From Gnetum montanum (lineage: Eukaryota; Streptophyta; Gnetopsida; Gnetales; Gnetaceae): a stretch of DNA of 64,000 nucleotides. Of this stretch, positions 43,234 through 54,612 are shown piece by piece. The DNA lies in contig MNCI01017913.1 of assembly GCA_015680685.1 (NCBI GenBank), forward strand, positions 2,026,953 through 2,090,952, read 5' to 3'. The notes beneath the pieces are model-generated. The model saw nothing but the letters and a program-made list of their open reading frames with translations, searched no databases and was not told the origin of the DNA. Both the position numbers and the translations under genes were made by a program. Position 1 is the stretch's first letter, and the number at the start of each line of letters is the position of its first letter.

Positions 43234-46220
43234 TTAGCATAGGTGGCCATCTCCCCCATGACTAAGTTCTAAGGGAGAGATCCGAAATAATGTGTGCCTG
43301 TTTGAGTTTTTAAGAAGTGCCCAACTTCTCCTAATTGATGATCTTAGATTAAGGGATGGAAGTTGGCGATGCTCATATTTCAATGTGTCTATGCCTTTGT
43401 TGTTGGCATGGGTTTCCTCAGTTAGTTCCATGCACATTTTTCTGCTCCTTCGAGCTATCAACCACAGGGTGTCTACTACTTCTTTTGTGGTTGCTACATA
43501 TAGGAATCTTTGGTTCAAAGTTTCATGGGCACACCTATTACATGGAGGCATTTCCTCCATGTCATCACCCAATGAATCATTGTATTTGATGCATGGAACT
43601 TTCCGCTTCTCGATCTTTCCACATATGTTTATCTTAGAGATTTCCAAGGAAAGATTGCGGATCCTAAGGCATGCATCTACTGTACTCAGCCATGCCCTTC
43701 CCATTATAATCAGGAAGTCCCCTTCGTTGTTGTTAACTTCAATCACCAGGAAATCAGCTGGGTAAGACCAATCACACACAGTGGTAATGATGTCCTCCAC
43801 CAATCCCAAGGGAATGGTGATGGACTGGTCNNNNNNNNNNNNNNNNNNNNNNNNNNNNNNNNNNNNNNNNNNNNNNNNNNNNNNNNNNNNNNNNNNNNNN
43901 NNNNNNNNNNNNNNNNNNNNNNNNNNNNNNNNNNNNNNNNNNNNNNNNNNNNNNNNNNNNNNNNNNNNNNNNNNNNNNNNNNNNNNNNNNNNNNNNNNNN
44001 NNNNNNNNNNNNNNNNNNNNNNNNNNNNNNNNNNNNNNNNNNNNNNNNNNNNNNNNNNNNNNNNNNNNNNNNNNNNNNNNNNNNNNNNNNNNNNNNNNNN
44101 NNNNNNNNNNNNNNNNNNNNNNNNNNNNNNNNNNNNNNNNNNNNNNNNNNNNNNNNNNNNNNNNNNNNNNNNNNNNNNNNNNNNNNNNNNNNNNNNNNNN
44201 NNNNNNNNNNNNNNNNNNNNNNNNNNNNNNNNNNNNNNNNNNNNNNNNNNNNNNNNNNNNNNNNNNNNNNNNNNNNNNNNNNNNNNNNNNNNNNNNNNNN
44301 NNNNNNNNNNNNNNNNNNNNNNNNNNNNNNNNNNNNNNNNNNNNNNNNNNNNNNNNNNNNNNNNNNNNNNNNNNNNNNNNNNNNNNNNNNNNNNNNNNNN
44401 NNNNNNNNNNNNNNNNNNNNNNNNNNNNNNNNNNNNNNNNNNNNNNNNNNNNNNNNNNNNNNNNNNNNNNNNNNNNNNNNNNNNNNNNNNNNNNNNNNNN
44501 NNNNNNNNNNNNNNNNNNNNNNNNNNNNNNNNNNNNNNNNNNNNNNNNNNNNNNNNNNNNNNNNNNNNNNNNNNNNNNNNNTTACATCCACCATCATCGT
44601 CTGAATCAGAATCCTTAGCCACATCAGAGTTAGTGATTTTTCCCTTACCCTTGTTATGTGCAGGGCCTAAATCTCTCCACTTTTTCTTATCTTTGTCACT
44701 ACTTTGTTCGACCTTAGAATCTTCTACAATTTTCAAAACTATTTCAATTCTTGACTCTAAGGAATCCCAGATTTGGTCTACTTTGGCCGATACCTCGATT
44801 GTCAACTTTTGGATTGGCAAAGTTTTCCGATTCACCAACTCTTCGATTGGTGACTCATCCTCTTCATCATAAAATTTCACTCCCTTCTTTTGAAGGGAGG
44901 GATCACGGTTATACTCTTCCACACTTTCCCTTTTGCGTAGCTCACCTTCTTCGTTTTGCTACTTACTCCAACAAGCTACATACTTCATGGGCTCTAAGTT
45001 GTGAGAGTCTCCCTTGGGCATAAGTCCCAAGGGTTCTTCTAGTTTCATTCCTTAGCCCATCCACGATGTGAAAAAGTTGATCCTGCTAAGCATACCCATG
45101 GCCCGGGCAACGATGTAACAATGTGTAATAGCGGGCCATGGTAGCATCCAAGGGTTCGTGTGTACCTTCCTTCCAGCCTTGGATTTTCTTATGCAAATTG
45201 GACACTCAGGAGTACATTTAATACTTCTCGTTGAATAGTTCTAGCATCGTACTCCACCTCCTGATGGTTTCTAGTTCTAAGGACTGGTACCAACTCTCTG
45301 CTTCTTTAGTGAGTGTCCTTGGGAACAACTTAAGTTTTTTCCATTCATTTTCTATATTCTACACGGCATAGGCATCGTGGAATGCCTGTAAATGATTTTA
45401 CGGATCAGCATTGTATCCCCCTTTAAACCGTGGGATGTTGTTCATGTCTAATCATTTGATCTGGCTATCTTTTAAATGCCTTGTGAGAATCCTAACTACC
45501 TCCATTATGTTGAGCATACTTCAGGTTGTGAGTAGGGGCTCATCATGATCATCTCTTTCATGACGCCTATGATGTCTGTGTTGTTCCCTACTCTCCCTAC
45601 ATCCTTGCCCTTGTCCTCTCTCTCGACTTTCCTGTTGAGGTCTTTCATCTTTTTTACCTTTGTCCTCACCTTTATGTTCATGGTGGCTGTGCCCAGATGT
45701 GGAAGGAGAGGATGAGTGATGTGAAGAAGGGGAACCATTGCCATGCTAATTTTTCTTGCCTTCTCTTCGGCTGCTATGGCCCCGATCGTTGTGACGATCT
45801 AAGTGCATGTCCTTAGCATGAGTGGTGGTTCCCTTTATGAACAGCTAGTGTTCATGGGCATTAGAACCAGGGATATGTATCGTTGATCATAGGTTCTGAT
45901 ACTCATCCTCCTCTCCATCATTAGGAGGGGAAACATCCTTTGCTAAAGAACCCATGATAAAGGGTTCCTCGTCTCCTATTTCACTAAGCACATGCGGGGC
46001 CTTGCCCCTCGACAATGTATATTGGCTATCCTACCTTAAGTCTCTCATACGTTGGGCATCTATGGGATAATAATCCCTCATGTCAAAATCCTCTGCAACG
46101 TATTTAGCATATAGGTAGGTCATGCCTATCTGTGCCAAGGCATAGAAAAGCATGTGAGAGATTGATCGATCTGGGGGTAACACAATGTTACCTTGCAAAT
46201 CTCTCCACCGCAGTTGTTCG
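43234..46220 (-). pseudogene. E5 gag-protease (with assembly gap)
   Basis: Minus strand. From the right: a segment ending DMRDYYPIDAQ (46,123-46,050) preceded by a possible splice acceptor (tctccattag, 46,221); a His/Glu/Lys-rich region (45,720-45,560); a Retrotrans_gag domain (IPRFKGGYNADP, WKKLKLFPRTLTKEAESWYQ, about 45,450-45,000); an acidic stretch (44,922-44,590); a 751-base gap of N (43,831-44,581); and the C-terminal half of a retropepsin (ITIPLGLVEDI, FLVIEV, FLIIMGRAWL, 43,830-43,640). It ends at 43,234. The protease active site would fall in the gap. Several stops lie in the gag part. Confidence 0.75.
43831..44581. other. Assembly gap (N)
   Basis: 751 unknown bases within E5 gag-protease. 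The frame is open on both sides; the true length is unknown. Confidence 0.99.
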
Positions 46221-46419
46221 TCCTAATGGAGAATAAAAGTAAAATTAGAAATATACTCATTGGGATGAGTATATTGAAACACCACAAAATTTTGAGCTTA
46301 GTACTTCTCCAACAAGAAGCAGGTCCCTGGGACCAACAAACGACCATAGCTACATCTCGTGTCACACATGGCAACTTCGAAGATCAAGATACTTAATTTT
46401 CACCAAGTATGCAGTATCA

Positions 46420-46795
46420 GCGTATACGCCCAGCATATGCAGCCTCAGCGTATACGCCCACCGTATACGCTCAAGTTCACATCCCCAGCGTATACACCCA
46501 GCGTAGACATTCGCCTCACATGTACGCTCAGCAGGTATAACCGATGTATACGCCCAGCATGAAATCTCCAAAGACGGCATGGAAACAACACTACAGAGCA
46601 AGATTTGGCACAAGGCAGCAACCATCAGCATATACGCCTCGGTGTATACGCTCAACGTCCATCAACGTATACGCCCAGCAACCATCAGCGTATACGCCAG
46701 CATCCATCAGCGTATATGCTGGAGTGTATACGCCTAGAGACTACGCCCACCAGATGCAGCATATACGCTCAGCATATACACCTAGCAAATGTAAC
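46420..46795. repeat. GCGTATACGC palindrome array in E4 U3
   Basis: At least twelve copies of AGCGTATACGCC or one-base variants in about 370 bp, at irregular spacing. GCGTATACGC is a perfect 10-bp palindrome. The array ends some 85 bp upstream of the LTR TATA box, the position of an enhancer or transcription-factor array. Confidence 0.9.
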
Positions 46796-46877
46796 ATATT
46801 GTACACTTGTAAATTTTATGCTTTTGCACCTGGTCAATGCACCACGTATCGCCCAACACAAGTCTAGCATCAAAACC

Positions 46878-46887
46878 TATATATAAG
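46878..46887 (+). promoter_or_regulatory. TATA box of E4 5' LTR
   Basis: TATATATAAG about 600 bp into the LTR, following the palindrome array. The equivalent in the 3' LTR is 63,664-63,670. Confidence 0.75.
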
Positions 46888-47480
46888 CCCCAATTCTTCA
46901 CTAGATCAAGGTCGGTTGGCAAGAATTTAGAGAAAACATAGAGAGCAGAGATGCTAAGCACCAGAGCAGAAAACTTCATACGCTGGACAACCCTCTACGT
47001 TGAGCATATAGCCTCTACGCTGTGCCTACAGTGCGAACCAGCCCACAGTCATCCCTGCATCCACCGGGGCTTTTCATCCACCTTGTGTCCCAATCACAAC
47101 TGCGTTAGACCAATGCATTGTACTCTCATTCTGTAATGCCATTGTTACATTTTCTTCCCAAAATCGTTTATAGTTTGCATTAATTATTGCATATATTCTA
47201 TTTACGCTTGTTTACGTCTATGCTCTGTTTGCATCAATTACGCTGTTTACACTTTGATTTACGCCCGTTACGCCGTTTACGTATAACCTAGCGTATTGCA
47301 CTTAGGTGTACGTTTGGGTAAATCGTTGCCTGATTTGCATGCGGACCATCCAAGGTACTCTACCTTTGTTCATTCTAGCTTGCCCTCAGGAAAAGGTAGG
47401 GTCTTCTGTGCATGTCCCGTGATCCCACGGTCTCTGTTTCCTTCCAGCTGGAGACTGACCATTTCAGACAGTACAGAAAT

Positions 47481-47497
47481 TGGCGCTAGAAGGAGGG
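47481..47497 (+). other. E4 primer binding site
   Basis: TGGCGCTAGAAGGAGGG five bases after the LTR, identical to the E2 PBS. Confidence 0.88.
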
Positions 47498-48312
47498 CCT
47501 TTGCCTAAAACCTTACCTGCAAGCTTCCAAGCATTTACGCTGTTGAGCATTTACGACGCCGACCATACACCGATTCCTTCTGAAATCCTCCCAGCGTTTA
47601 CGCTACTCAATTTAAACCTCATTGCCTACAAACTATCCAATGTCTACGTTGTTCAGCGTCTACACTGCTCCTGTTAACTTACCATCTGCAAGTCTCCCAG
47701 CGTTTACGCTATTAACCATACACTACACGCTTTACACTGCAAACTTTGCCTACGCTGTACACAAGACTGCTAACATTTACGCTACACATTTTATGTCGTA
47801 GAATTGTCTACGCTGTTGTCCATTTACGCTACATTCTCTACGTTGTAGACCTTGTCTACATTGTACACCGACTTTGTCCTTGCTGTTCTGTTTACGCTGC
47901 ACCCTTTACGTCGTAGACTTGTCTACGCTATTTTCCATTTACGCTACATTCTCTACACCATAGACCTTGTCTACGCTGTACACCGACTTTGTCCTTTCTG
48001 TTCTTTTTACGCTGCACCCTTTACGCCGTAGATTTTGTCTATGTTGTCATCCATATACGCTACTCTGTACGCTGTAACCCTGTTTACGCTGCACACTTTC
48101 GCTGTATATGCTACTTAGCATATACGCTGTACGACTTATGCCATAAACTTGTCTACGCTGACCCTATACGCTCCATACCTATACGCTGTCTACACTATCG
48201 TTATACGCCAGACGTTGAATCGTATATGCTATACGTTACCACATAGTTTTACACTGCACTCAGGACACTAATTTCATAGCCATACACCGTGTCATACCCT
48301 CAACAGGTTGTC
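47498..48312. repeat. E4 leader with TTTACGCTGTAC-type repeats
   Basis: Untranslated leader between PBS and gag, filled with degenerate copies of 'tttacgctgtacacc', 'gtctacgctgt' and 'tatacgctgta', mostly 15-40 bp apart. TACGC is shared with the U3 array. No supported coding sequence. Confidence 0.75.
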
Positions 48313-51300
48313 ATGAACACCGCAAGCACCATCACTACAACCACCCAAGTCACCGACATCGTAGGCACCATGGCTGTCCAACAGCCCGTGGTCCAACAGC
48401 CCACAGTACAACCCACAGTGGGGCCTCGCCGGTCCCTTAGGTTGCAAGGGAGGAACCCATCATCCCAAATCATAACCCAAGACCAATACAATTTCATATG
48501 CATAAAAATACAAGCCGGACTAGCCTTGGACCGAACTGAAATAGAAGTTAAGAGGCAGTACGAACTCTTCTACAGGGGAGGGCAAGAGTTCATTCCTTCC
48601 CCATATGATGTCATCCCTGTTCCAGAGCCTTACTCAGAACTCATCACACAACTCCTCCTGCAAAGGAGTCAATCTCGGGATCAACCTGTAGTAGATCCTC
48701 AACTGGAAGAGGAGGATGACTTCGCTGCCCAATCCGAACATGAAGACTTGTATCACACCCTTAGTCCACAAACCCATATCAACCCTATGTTTCATCCAGG
48801 CACAGGGGAAATCATGCCTCTCCAACCCCTCAAGTTCACCCAAGTGCAAATACCTCCGCCAGAAACATCCACACTTGTTCATGTTCCTTCTGCAACCAAC
48901 CCGCAATTCAGTACACTCCCTCTCGCTATCATCCCCGCTGCAGCAGAGGCCCATCCTCGCAAGCACCATCCCCTCACAATAACGTGGGAGCAACCTTCTC
49001 ACCCCGAGTGATCGGGATGGCACATGTGATATCGGCATCTACGTCTACTTACTATATCCCCCATATCCAAACACACGGAGCCCCTTCCACCGCTGTAACG
49101 CAACAGGGGGTTCCTCCACAAAACATGACCAGGCAATGGGTAGCGATGGGCGCTCAACCACATCAACCTCCTCACTACAGCATACCACCACAAATGATTC
49201 CACTAGCCAACATTCCCCAAGTACAGCCCCAACCACAGCAACAACAACCTCTCGCCTATAATGTATCCTTAGTACCACCCGCTATGAACATGCCACAAGT
49301 ACAACTACCAACTGCACAGCTTTCAGCCTTCCAACCTACCATCCAACAATCCAATCTGTACAATATACCACATCCCCAAGCTGTCATATCACCTAGCACC
49401 CAAGACAGGGCAGATGCTAAAAAACTAATGCAAGAACTAACTGACGAGGTCAAACGCCTTAAAACGGCTGCCAACAGAGAGTTGAAGGTAGTGGACTTTT
49501 ACCACGATGACCCCATCAGCCCTTCTGTCCCACCCCTAACCTTTCCCAAAGGTATATCATTGCCTACACTAACCAAATATAATGGGGAGATTGACCCTAA
49601 TGCTCACCTAATAACATTTAGATTAGAATGCGCATTACTCCAGGCATGGCCCCATGCCATTTTGCGAGTGTTCCCTATGTCCCTCGCAGGGAGAGCACTT
49701 GATTGGTACCGGGCCTTGCCAAGGAATTCCATATTCTCCTTGGAAGAGTTGTTACATTAATTTGTGACTAGGTTCAAGTATAACTTGAAACCTAAAGCAA
49801 CACTTGATAGCCTTATATAGGTTGAATAAGCACCTCTGGAGCCTGTACAAAAATTCATCCAGAGGTGGAGTGCCGCTCTCAATGAGCTACATGAGCCAAT
49901 CCCCCAGACATATCTGCTCACCATTCTAAAGTGGGCTGTTAACGACTTTTTCAAATCTAAGTTATATTACCTCAATGCGTGTAACCTTAACCAAGCCTTT
50001 GTACAAATTAAAAATATAGAAGAGGTGGCTCAAAATAGCCATGATCTTGCGTACTTAGCCTTCAAAAATCAACATAGTAAAAAGGATAAAGAAAAGGCTA
50101 AGGAAACTATAGCGGCAATAGCGGAAATGCAACAAGCAAATGCAGCCCAACAAAACAAACCGCCAGTGGCCCCTACTAACTATACTAAACCTACTCCTGC
50201 AACCGCGTCAGAATCATCATCATCATAGAACCCAACACAAAACCATACGAGAAACTTTGACAGGAAAGAACCCTCCCAATATATGTCGTTGCCTATGAAG
50301 CCATCCCAGCTATTCGATCAACTTCTGAAAGCTGGATTAATGAAACACAAACAGTTATCCCCTGCTACTATCCAGAGACATGACTGATTCTGTCAACTGG
50401 TCCAAAACCCAAGCTTAGCAATGCCGGATGAGCCCCCAGTACCTAAAGGTTTTCGAATGGATCACTTCTGCGATTACCACCAACGTAATAGGCATGACAC
50501 GAATTACTGTTTCACCTTGAAACAGGACATACAGTGAATGATCGACGGAGGCCAAATCACCTTTGATGAGGCCAACTCGGTCCAACCGCAGAACCAGGCT
50601 ATGCGTGTCTACAAAGACCCTTTGAATACCAAGGAGGTGCCATACGTTATTAACACGATCTACTTGGATGATGAACCCGAAACACCTAACATTAACACCG
50701 TTTACTCAAACTATGAACAACAAATGCCTAACAAGCCATTCATAGTCTGTATTCCCCCTACTGCCTCAACTTCCATGCCTCAACCATCATATGCCCTGCA
50801 AAAACCATATGTAGTGCATGTACCTCCCGCCGTCACTACCTCGAATCTATCAACCCCTCCTACTCGGCCTACCTCTTTCGTAATTCAAGTGCCGCCTATG
50901 GTCACAACAGTGGAGGTCCAACCTCCGCTTAAACCAACCCCATACATTGTTGGGACATCCGAAAGTCCTAACGATTACCAATCCTCCACCTCCCAGACGC
51001 AATGTAAACCCAATCCTTATGTCATCAAGGTGCCTAGCCAACCTTCTGCTCAACCACATCCAACTGTCCAATCGCAACCCCACCCAACTCAATACATTGT
51101 ACGAATCCCAAGGCAACCTGAGGCCCCAAAACCAACTGCACCCCCACCCCATACGCGAGAACGCTTAGCCAATAGGCTTACGCGTGAATGCTTGGAGAAG
51201 GAGCGTCAACAGTTAGCCTTAGGGCCACCTAAACCCACTCCGCTCAATGCAGTGCCCATGACGCCACCTAACAGTCAGCCAAACGTAGGCCACGAGGGTG

Positions 51301-51557
51301 AACCATCTAAAAAAACTGATGCATCTAAAACAATGGCTTCGAGCAAAAAAGACAGACCAACGAAGCATGAAATAAAACTGTTGGGCCCAATGGACCTAGT
51401 AACCGCTGATAAAAACACGCCCAACAGTAGAGACTTGACAACAGCTTTAACACAAGTCACACAAGCACTCAAGCAAAAGAACACTTCACTAAGCTTGTAT
51501 GACTTAGTTCTAACATCCCAAACACATCGTGAAGCTTTGGTACACATGTTAACGTAG
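48313..51557 (+). pseudogene. E4 Gag (broken)
   Basis: Starts at ATG 48,313 (MNTAS). The N-terminal block GPRRSLRLQGR is shared with E1. A frameshift near 49,000 leads to a Pro/Gln-rich stretch (49,100-49,400), then the Retrotrans_gag domain (ISLPTLTKYNGEIDPNAHL, LDWYRALPRNSIFSLEELL, 49,550-49,800) and a basic coiled-coil end (SKKDKEKAKETIAAIAEM). A zinc finger C-x2-H...H-x4-C (HFCDYHQRNRHDTNYC, near 50,464-50,510) follows. Then comes a long Pro-rich part with six PYVVHVPP-like repeats (50,736-51,110) and a Lys-rich region before protease. In-frame stops occur near 49,758, 50,226, 50,383 and 50,535. No separate nucleocapsid of the CCHC type is seen. Confidence 0.88.
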
Positions 51558-52454
51558 ATCCCCGTAAGCGAGGACTTGCCCCCGAATGAACCTTCCATTC
51601 ACGTGGTAATGTACTCGCCCCAAGGGTGAACTTCCAAACTGTTAAGTTTCCACAACGATAACGTTAAGGTGGATAAGAAAACAGGGCAGATAACAACAGC
51701 CCCTATGTTCATAACAATACGGGTGAACCAATTCAAAATACATAGGGTCCATGTAGACAATGGAGCTACAACAAACGTAGTACCATATCCCATCGTTGAA
51801 AAACTTGGGCTTATAGAGTTGATCAGACCAACCACAACCACATGCCTAAAATCATTCAGCGGGTCATGTGTGATGGTTAAGGGGACAATCAACTTAGACT
51901 TCATAGCAGGGGACCAATTCCCCACATCTGCCGACTTCGTAGTAATCGATGAAATGCTGGGATTCAACCTAATATTAGGAAGGCCCTGGTTAGCCCAGCT
52001 AAAAGTAGTCTCATCCCCTATACACTAAGAGATTCATTTGCCTTATGAAGGTGGTGAAATCATTATACATGGGGAAGCTGCTACACCCATTATTTCATCG
52101 TACATGGACATAGACCAAGGCTCAGAGGTCAAGCTCGAAGAGCCTAGGCAGCAAGACGTAAATGAACAACAACTGGTAGGTGTCAATCCTTTAAACACAT
52201 AACAAGATTCACCTAAAATAGAAATACCTGCACCTGACATTGTACATATACCTCCTCAATTAGAAACTAACACAGAACTCACAACAAATACCGAAATGCA
52301 AGAAAACACTGACATGGAAACCATTCCACCAGATGTCCCTTGGGCTGAGTTACCTTTCAACGTAATTAGCGAAGGGGACACCGAATATAGAATCGTACTC
52401 GCTGACACATCGCCTGATGTAAAAATAAGAAAAATCAAAAAGCTTATAAAATAA
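51558..52454 (+). pseudogene. E4 protease and C-terminal tail
   Basis: Retropepsin-like protease in the same frame as the end of gag. Active site VDNGATTNVVPYPIVEKLG (D-N-G-A), second motif LILGRPWLAQL. It continues as EIHLPYEGGEIIIHGE and an acidic Pro/Thr-rich tail with WAELPF, stopping at TAA 52,452-52,454. The tail, including WAELPF, is conserved in E1. Stops separate it from gag (TAG 51,555, TGA near 51,627) and from the tail (TAA 52,026). It is the last coding part before the intron-like block that holds the antisense gene. Confidence 0.88.
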
Positions 52455-52477
52455 TAACGTAACTTTCCAGAACGACG

Positions 52478-52645
52478 TTAAACTATCATGTCCACAATGA
52501 CATAAAACTAGCCACGATCAGAAATGGTCAGTCAACCAAAAAAATCACCCACGTTATTTGAAATGTTCCTTATTTACAACTAGGGCCCGAAATGGCCTTA
52601 AACTACGCATGTGGCCTGAAATGGCCTTAAACTAGATCACACATT
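52478..52645. repeat. E4 post-gag tandem repeats
   Basis: Units 'aaatggccttaaactacgc', 'ggcctgaaatggccttaaac', 'cacaatgacataaaactagcc'. Near-identical to the E1 array at 9,296-9,450 on the opposite strand. Confidence 0.8.
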
Positions 52646-53124
52646 TATACTTTGTTTTGCTCTTTTATTTATTGTTACATGCCGATTTATGATTACATCC
52701 ATGCATTACTCTCAAGAAAATAAAACAAAAAAACAAACTAAAATATTTTACATTTCCATGTCGTGTTTACAATTAAACTCAAAATCAACAGAAAAAAAAA
52801 TTTTACATGAAATAATGTACAAGTACTAGACTTAACTGGTTTCATTCATCTCAATTTACAATTCCGGTATAAATTTGAGTTAGAATGATTTCAAAAACAA
52901 AAAAAAATAAAAATAAAACTAAAAACTAAGCATCTGGGATGGGAGGATCGTCCCCTTTAGATCTGCTGGCATCAGGGGCCCCCGCTCCACTGGGGCCAGT
53001 TTCTTGAACATCATCACCGCCTTCATCCTGAAAAGACAAAGAAGATAATCAATGTAAGAATAAGAGAATGCCAAAATTTTAAACATTATTTAGCAAATCA
53101 ATTTCATAATGACAAAATTCTTAC

Positions 53125-53909
53125 CATAGGAGATCCCCCTAAGCCAAATTCCAGCTGACGAAGGATTTCCTCTTCTGAGACACTAGTCCAATCTGTCCCA
53201 TCAAGGCCTAGGTCAACGTCCGCCAAGGCCTATCCCTTATCAAAAACCGACCAGGTAGGACGTTTCAGAGGGAATTCACCCACAGACACTTCCTCAGAAG
53301 CGGTCATAATCACCCTGGTAGGTGACTCCATCTCAACAGTTGTGTTTTGGGCAAAAGTATCAAAAGCAGAGCGCAGACCCAAACCCTCCACGAACATTTC
53401 TAGTTGCCGCTTTTCAATGGATACTTCCTTTAACGACTTCTTGAAATGATGTTTGTGGTTCTTCTCATCCTGACCCCACTTACGAACCTTGGAATTGAAA
53501 GCTTTCCAGTCTTGACATTTGAGGTTCACGAGATCTATTTGGGCCTTACGCTCTGCTAGTCTCTGTGTTAGTGATTTATGACGATTGAGCAAATTCCAAT
53601 ACCTGGTATATGTAACCTCAAAGGTTCGCCAAGAGCGATCACTGCTTAGTTTAGCAGAGGCAAACTCATACCGAGCCTTAAGATCGTCACATTCAACTGA
53701 TAACTCAGAGACTTCCTTTTCCTTTGTTTGAATCTGCAGCCACAACTATTCGACAGAACGCATACAGGTCCACAGTGACTTGGCATTGTGCACAAGACCT
53801 TCCGCTACCTCCTCATAAACAGGTCTTGGCACCTACTCCACTTCTAGGGAGAGTGTGGGTAAACTCTTTATGCTGATGGTCTCAGAAGGGTCCCACCTCA
53901 GTTTGGCAC
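53125..53909 (-). other. Coiled-coil exon of E4 antisense gene
   Basis: About 170 residues read openly: KEKEVSELSVECDDLKARYEF and following heptad-like sequence, then TRYWNLLNRHKSLTQRLAER, CQDWKAFNSKVRKWG and KNHKHHFKKS. E3 has SQDWKNFSAMV and KNHKHHYK, and E1 has RYEFILARD, at the same places. Charged, no membrane segment; likely an oligomerisation module (inference). Confidence 0.6.
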
Positions 53910-54612
53910 CTATGCATACGAAAAGGTCAAACGTTAAGACAACAGAAACATGGTGTAAAACTCTAAAACGGCAAACGATTCAAAAACGTTATACGTATTT
54001 CAGGGTGGACCTCCTGAATTCGTTCAACAACTTCTTCTATGATTCCAGCCACAAAATCCATCTTACTTGGCATCTTTGTCCAAGTAAATGACCCACGGGT
54101 GTGGGACGAACTAACCTCTACGGTCCTCTCAGGGGGAACCATCTTCATGGGTACATCTAATCGCACCGTCCTGGTTTCGCTGCCTTCGTTTGGAAGAAAT
54201 GAAGATATGAAAATAAAATACCATAGAAATGATAACTAACGAAGTAATATAAAATAAAATAAAAAAGAAAACATACCGTGCTCCTTGTCACCTTCTGGGG
54301 GATCGTCTAAGTCCAGCTTTCCCTTAAGAAAGCTGCTGAACATTTGGTCGACACCACCCTGGTCATCCAACGGCTCAGTTTCTATGGTTCTTTCCTTCAA
54401 CTCCTCTGTTCCTCCTCCCTGATCTTTCTCCACATTTTCCTCCTCATTATTTCACTTCGTGTTGGTCTCCTCCTCTTTTGTAATAGTCTCTAAGGCCTAC
54501 TTCCTCACTTCTTAAACCAAGTCCGAAGGTGTCAGTGGCATCTAAGCAATCGGAGTAAAAATTGTGAACAAAATGAAAACAATAAAGCAATAAGTGTGCT
54601 AAGTCTACTTAC

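Larger units (their letters stand above)
40348..46274 (-). mobile_element. E5: Ty3/gypsy element with gag-protease but no pol, 3' part
   Basis: Minus-strand element. A 3' LTR (40,348-41,300) and PPT-like tract are followed, going right, by about 1.9 kb without RT or integrase, and then by protease and gag (43,234-46,220). E4 interrupts it at 46,275, so its 5' end is out of the window. Because protease is followed by only 1.9 kb before the LTR, pol is either deleted or was never present, as in non-autonomous gag-bearing elements. Confidence 0.65.
46275..47475 (+). repeat. E4 5' LTR (1,201 bp)
   Basis: TGAAACACCACAAAATTT...GACAGTACA. Aligned with 62,965-64,000. The two copies differ by scattered substitutions and by a roughly 20-bp indel in the motif array (extra 'cagcgtacgtgcccaacg' in the 3' copy). 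Confidence 0.92.

Noticed and set aside
43831-44581. Long ORFs running across the N stretch
   Set aside because: Length is inflated by unknown bases; only the minus-strand frame with gag/protease motifs is supported.
46420-46795. Regularly recurring short repeats resembling a CRISPR array
   Set aside because: Repeats are 10-12 bp, irregularly spaced, degenerate and inside an LTR of a plant retrotransposon; there are no cas genes.
48634-49278. Minus-strand ORFs opposite E4 gag (134, 64 and 77 codons)
   Set aside because: Shadows of the Pro/Gln-rich gag frame; composition mirrors the sense strand.
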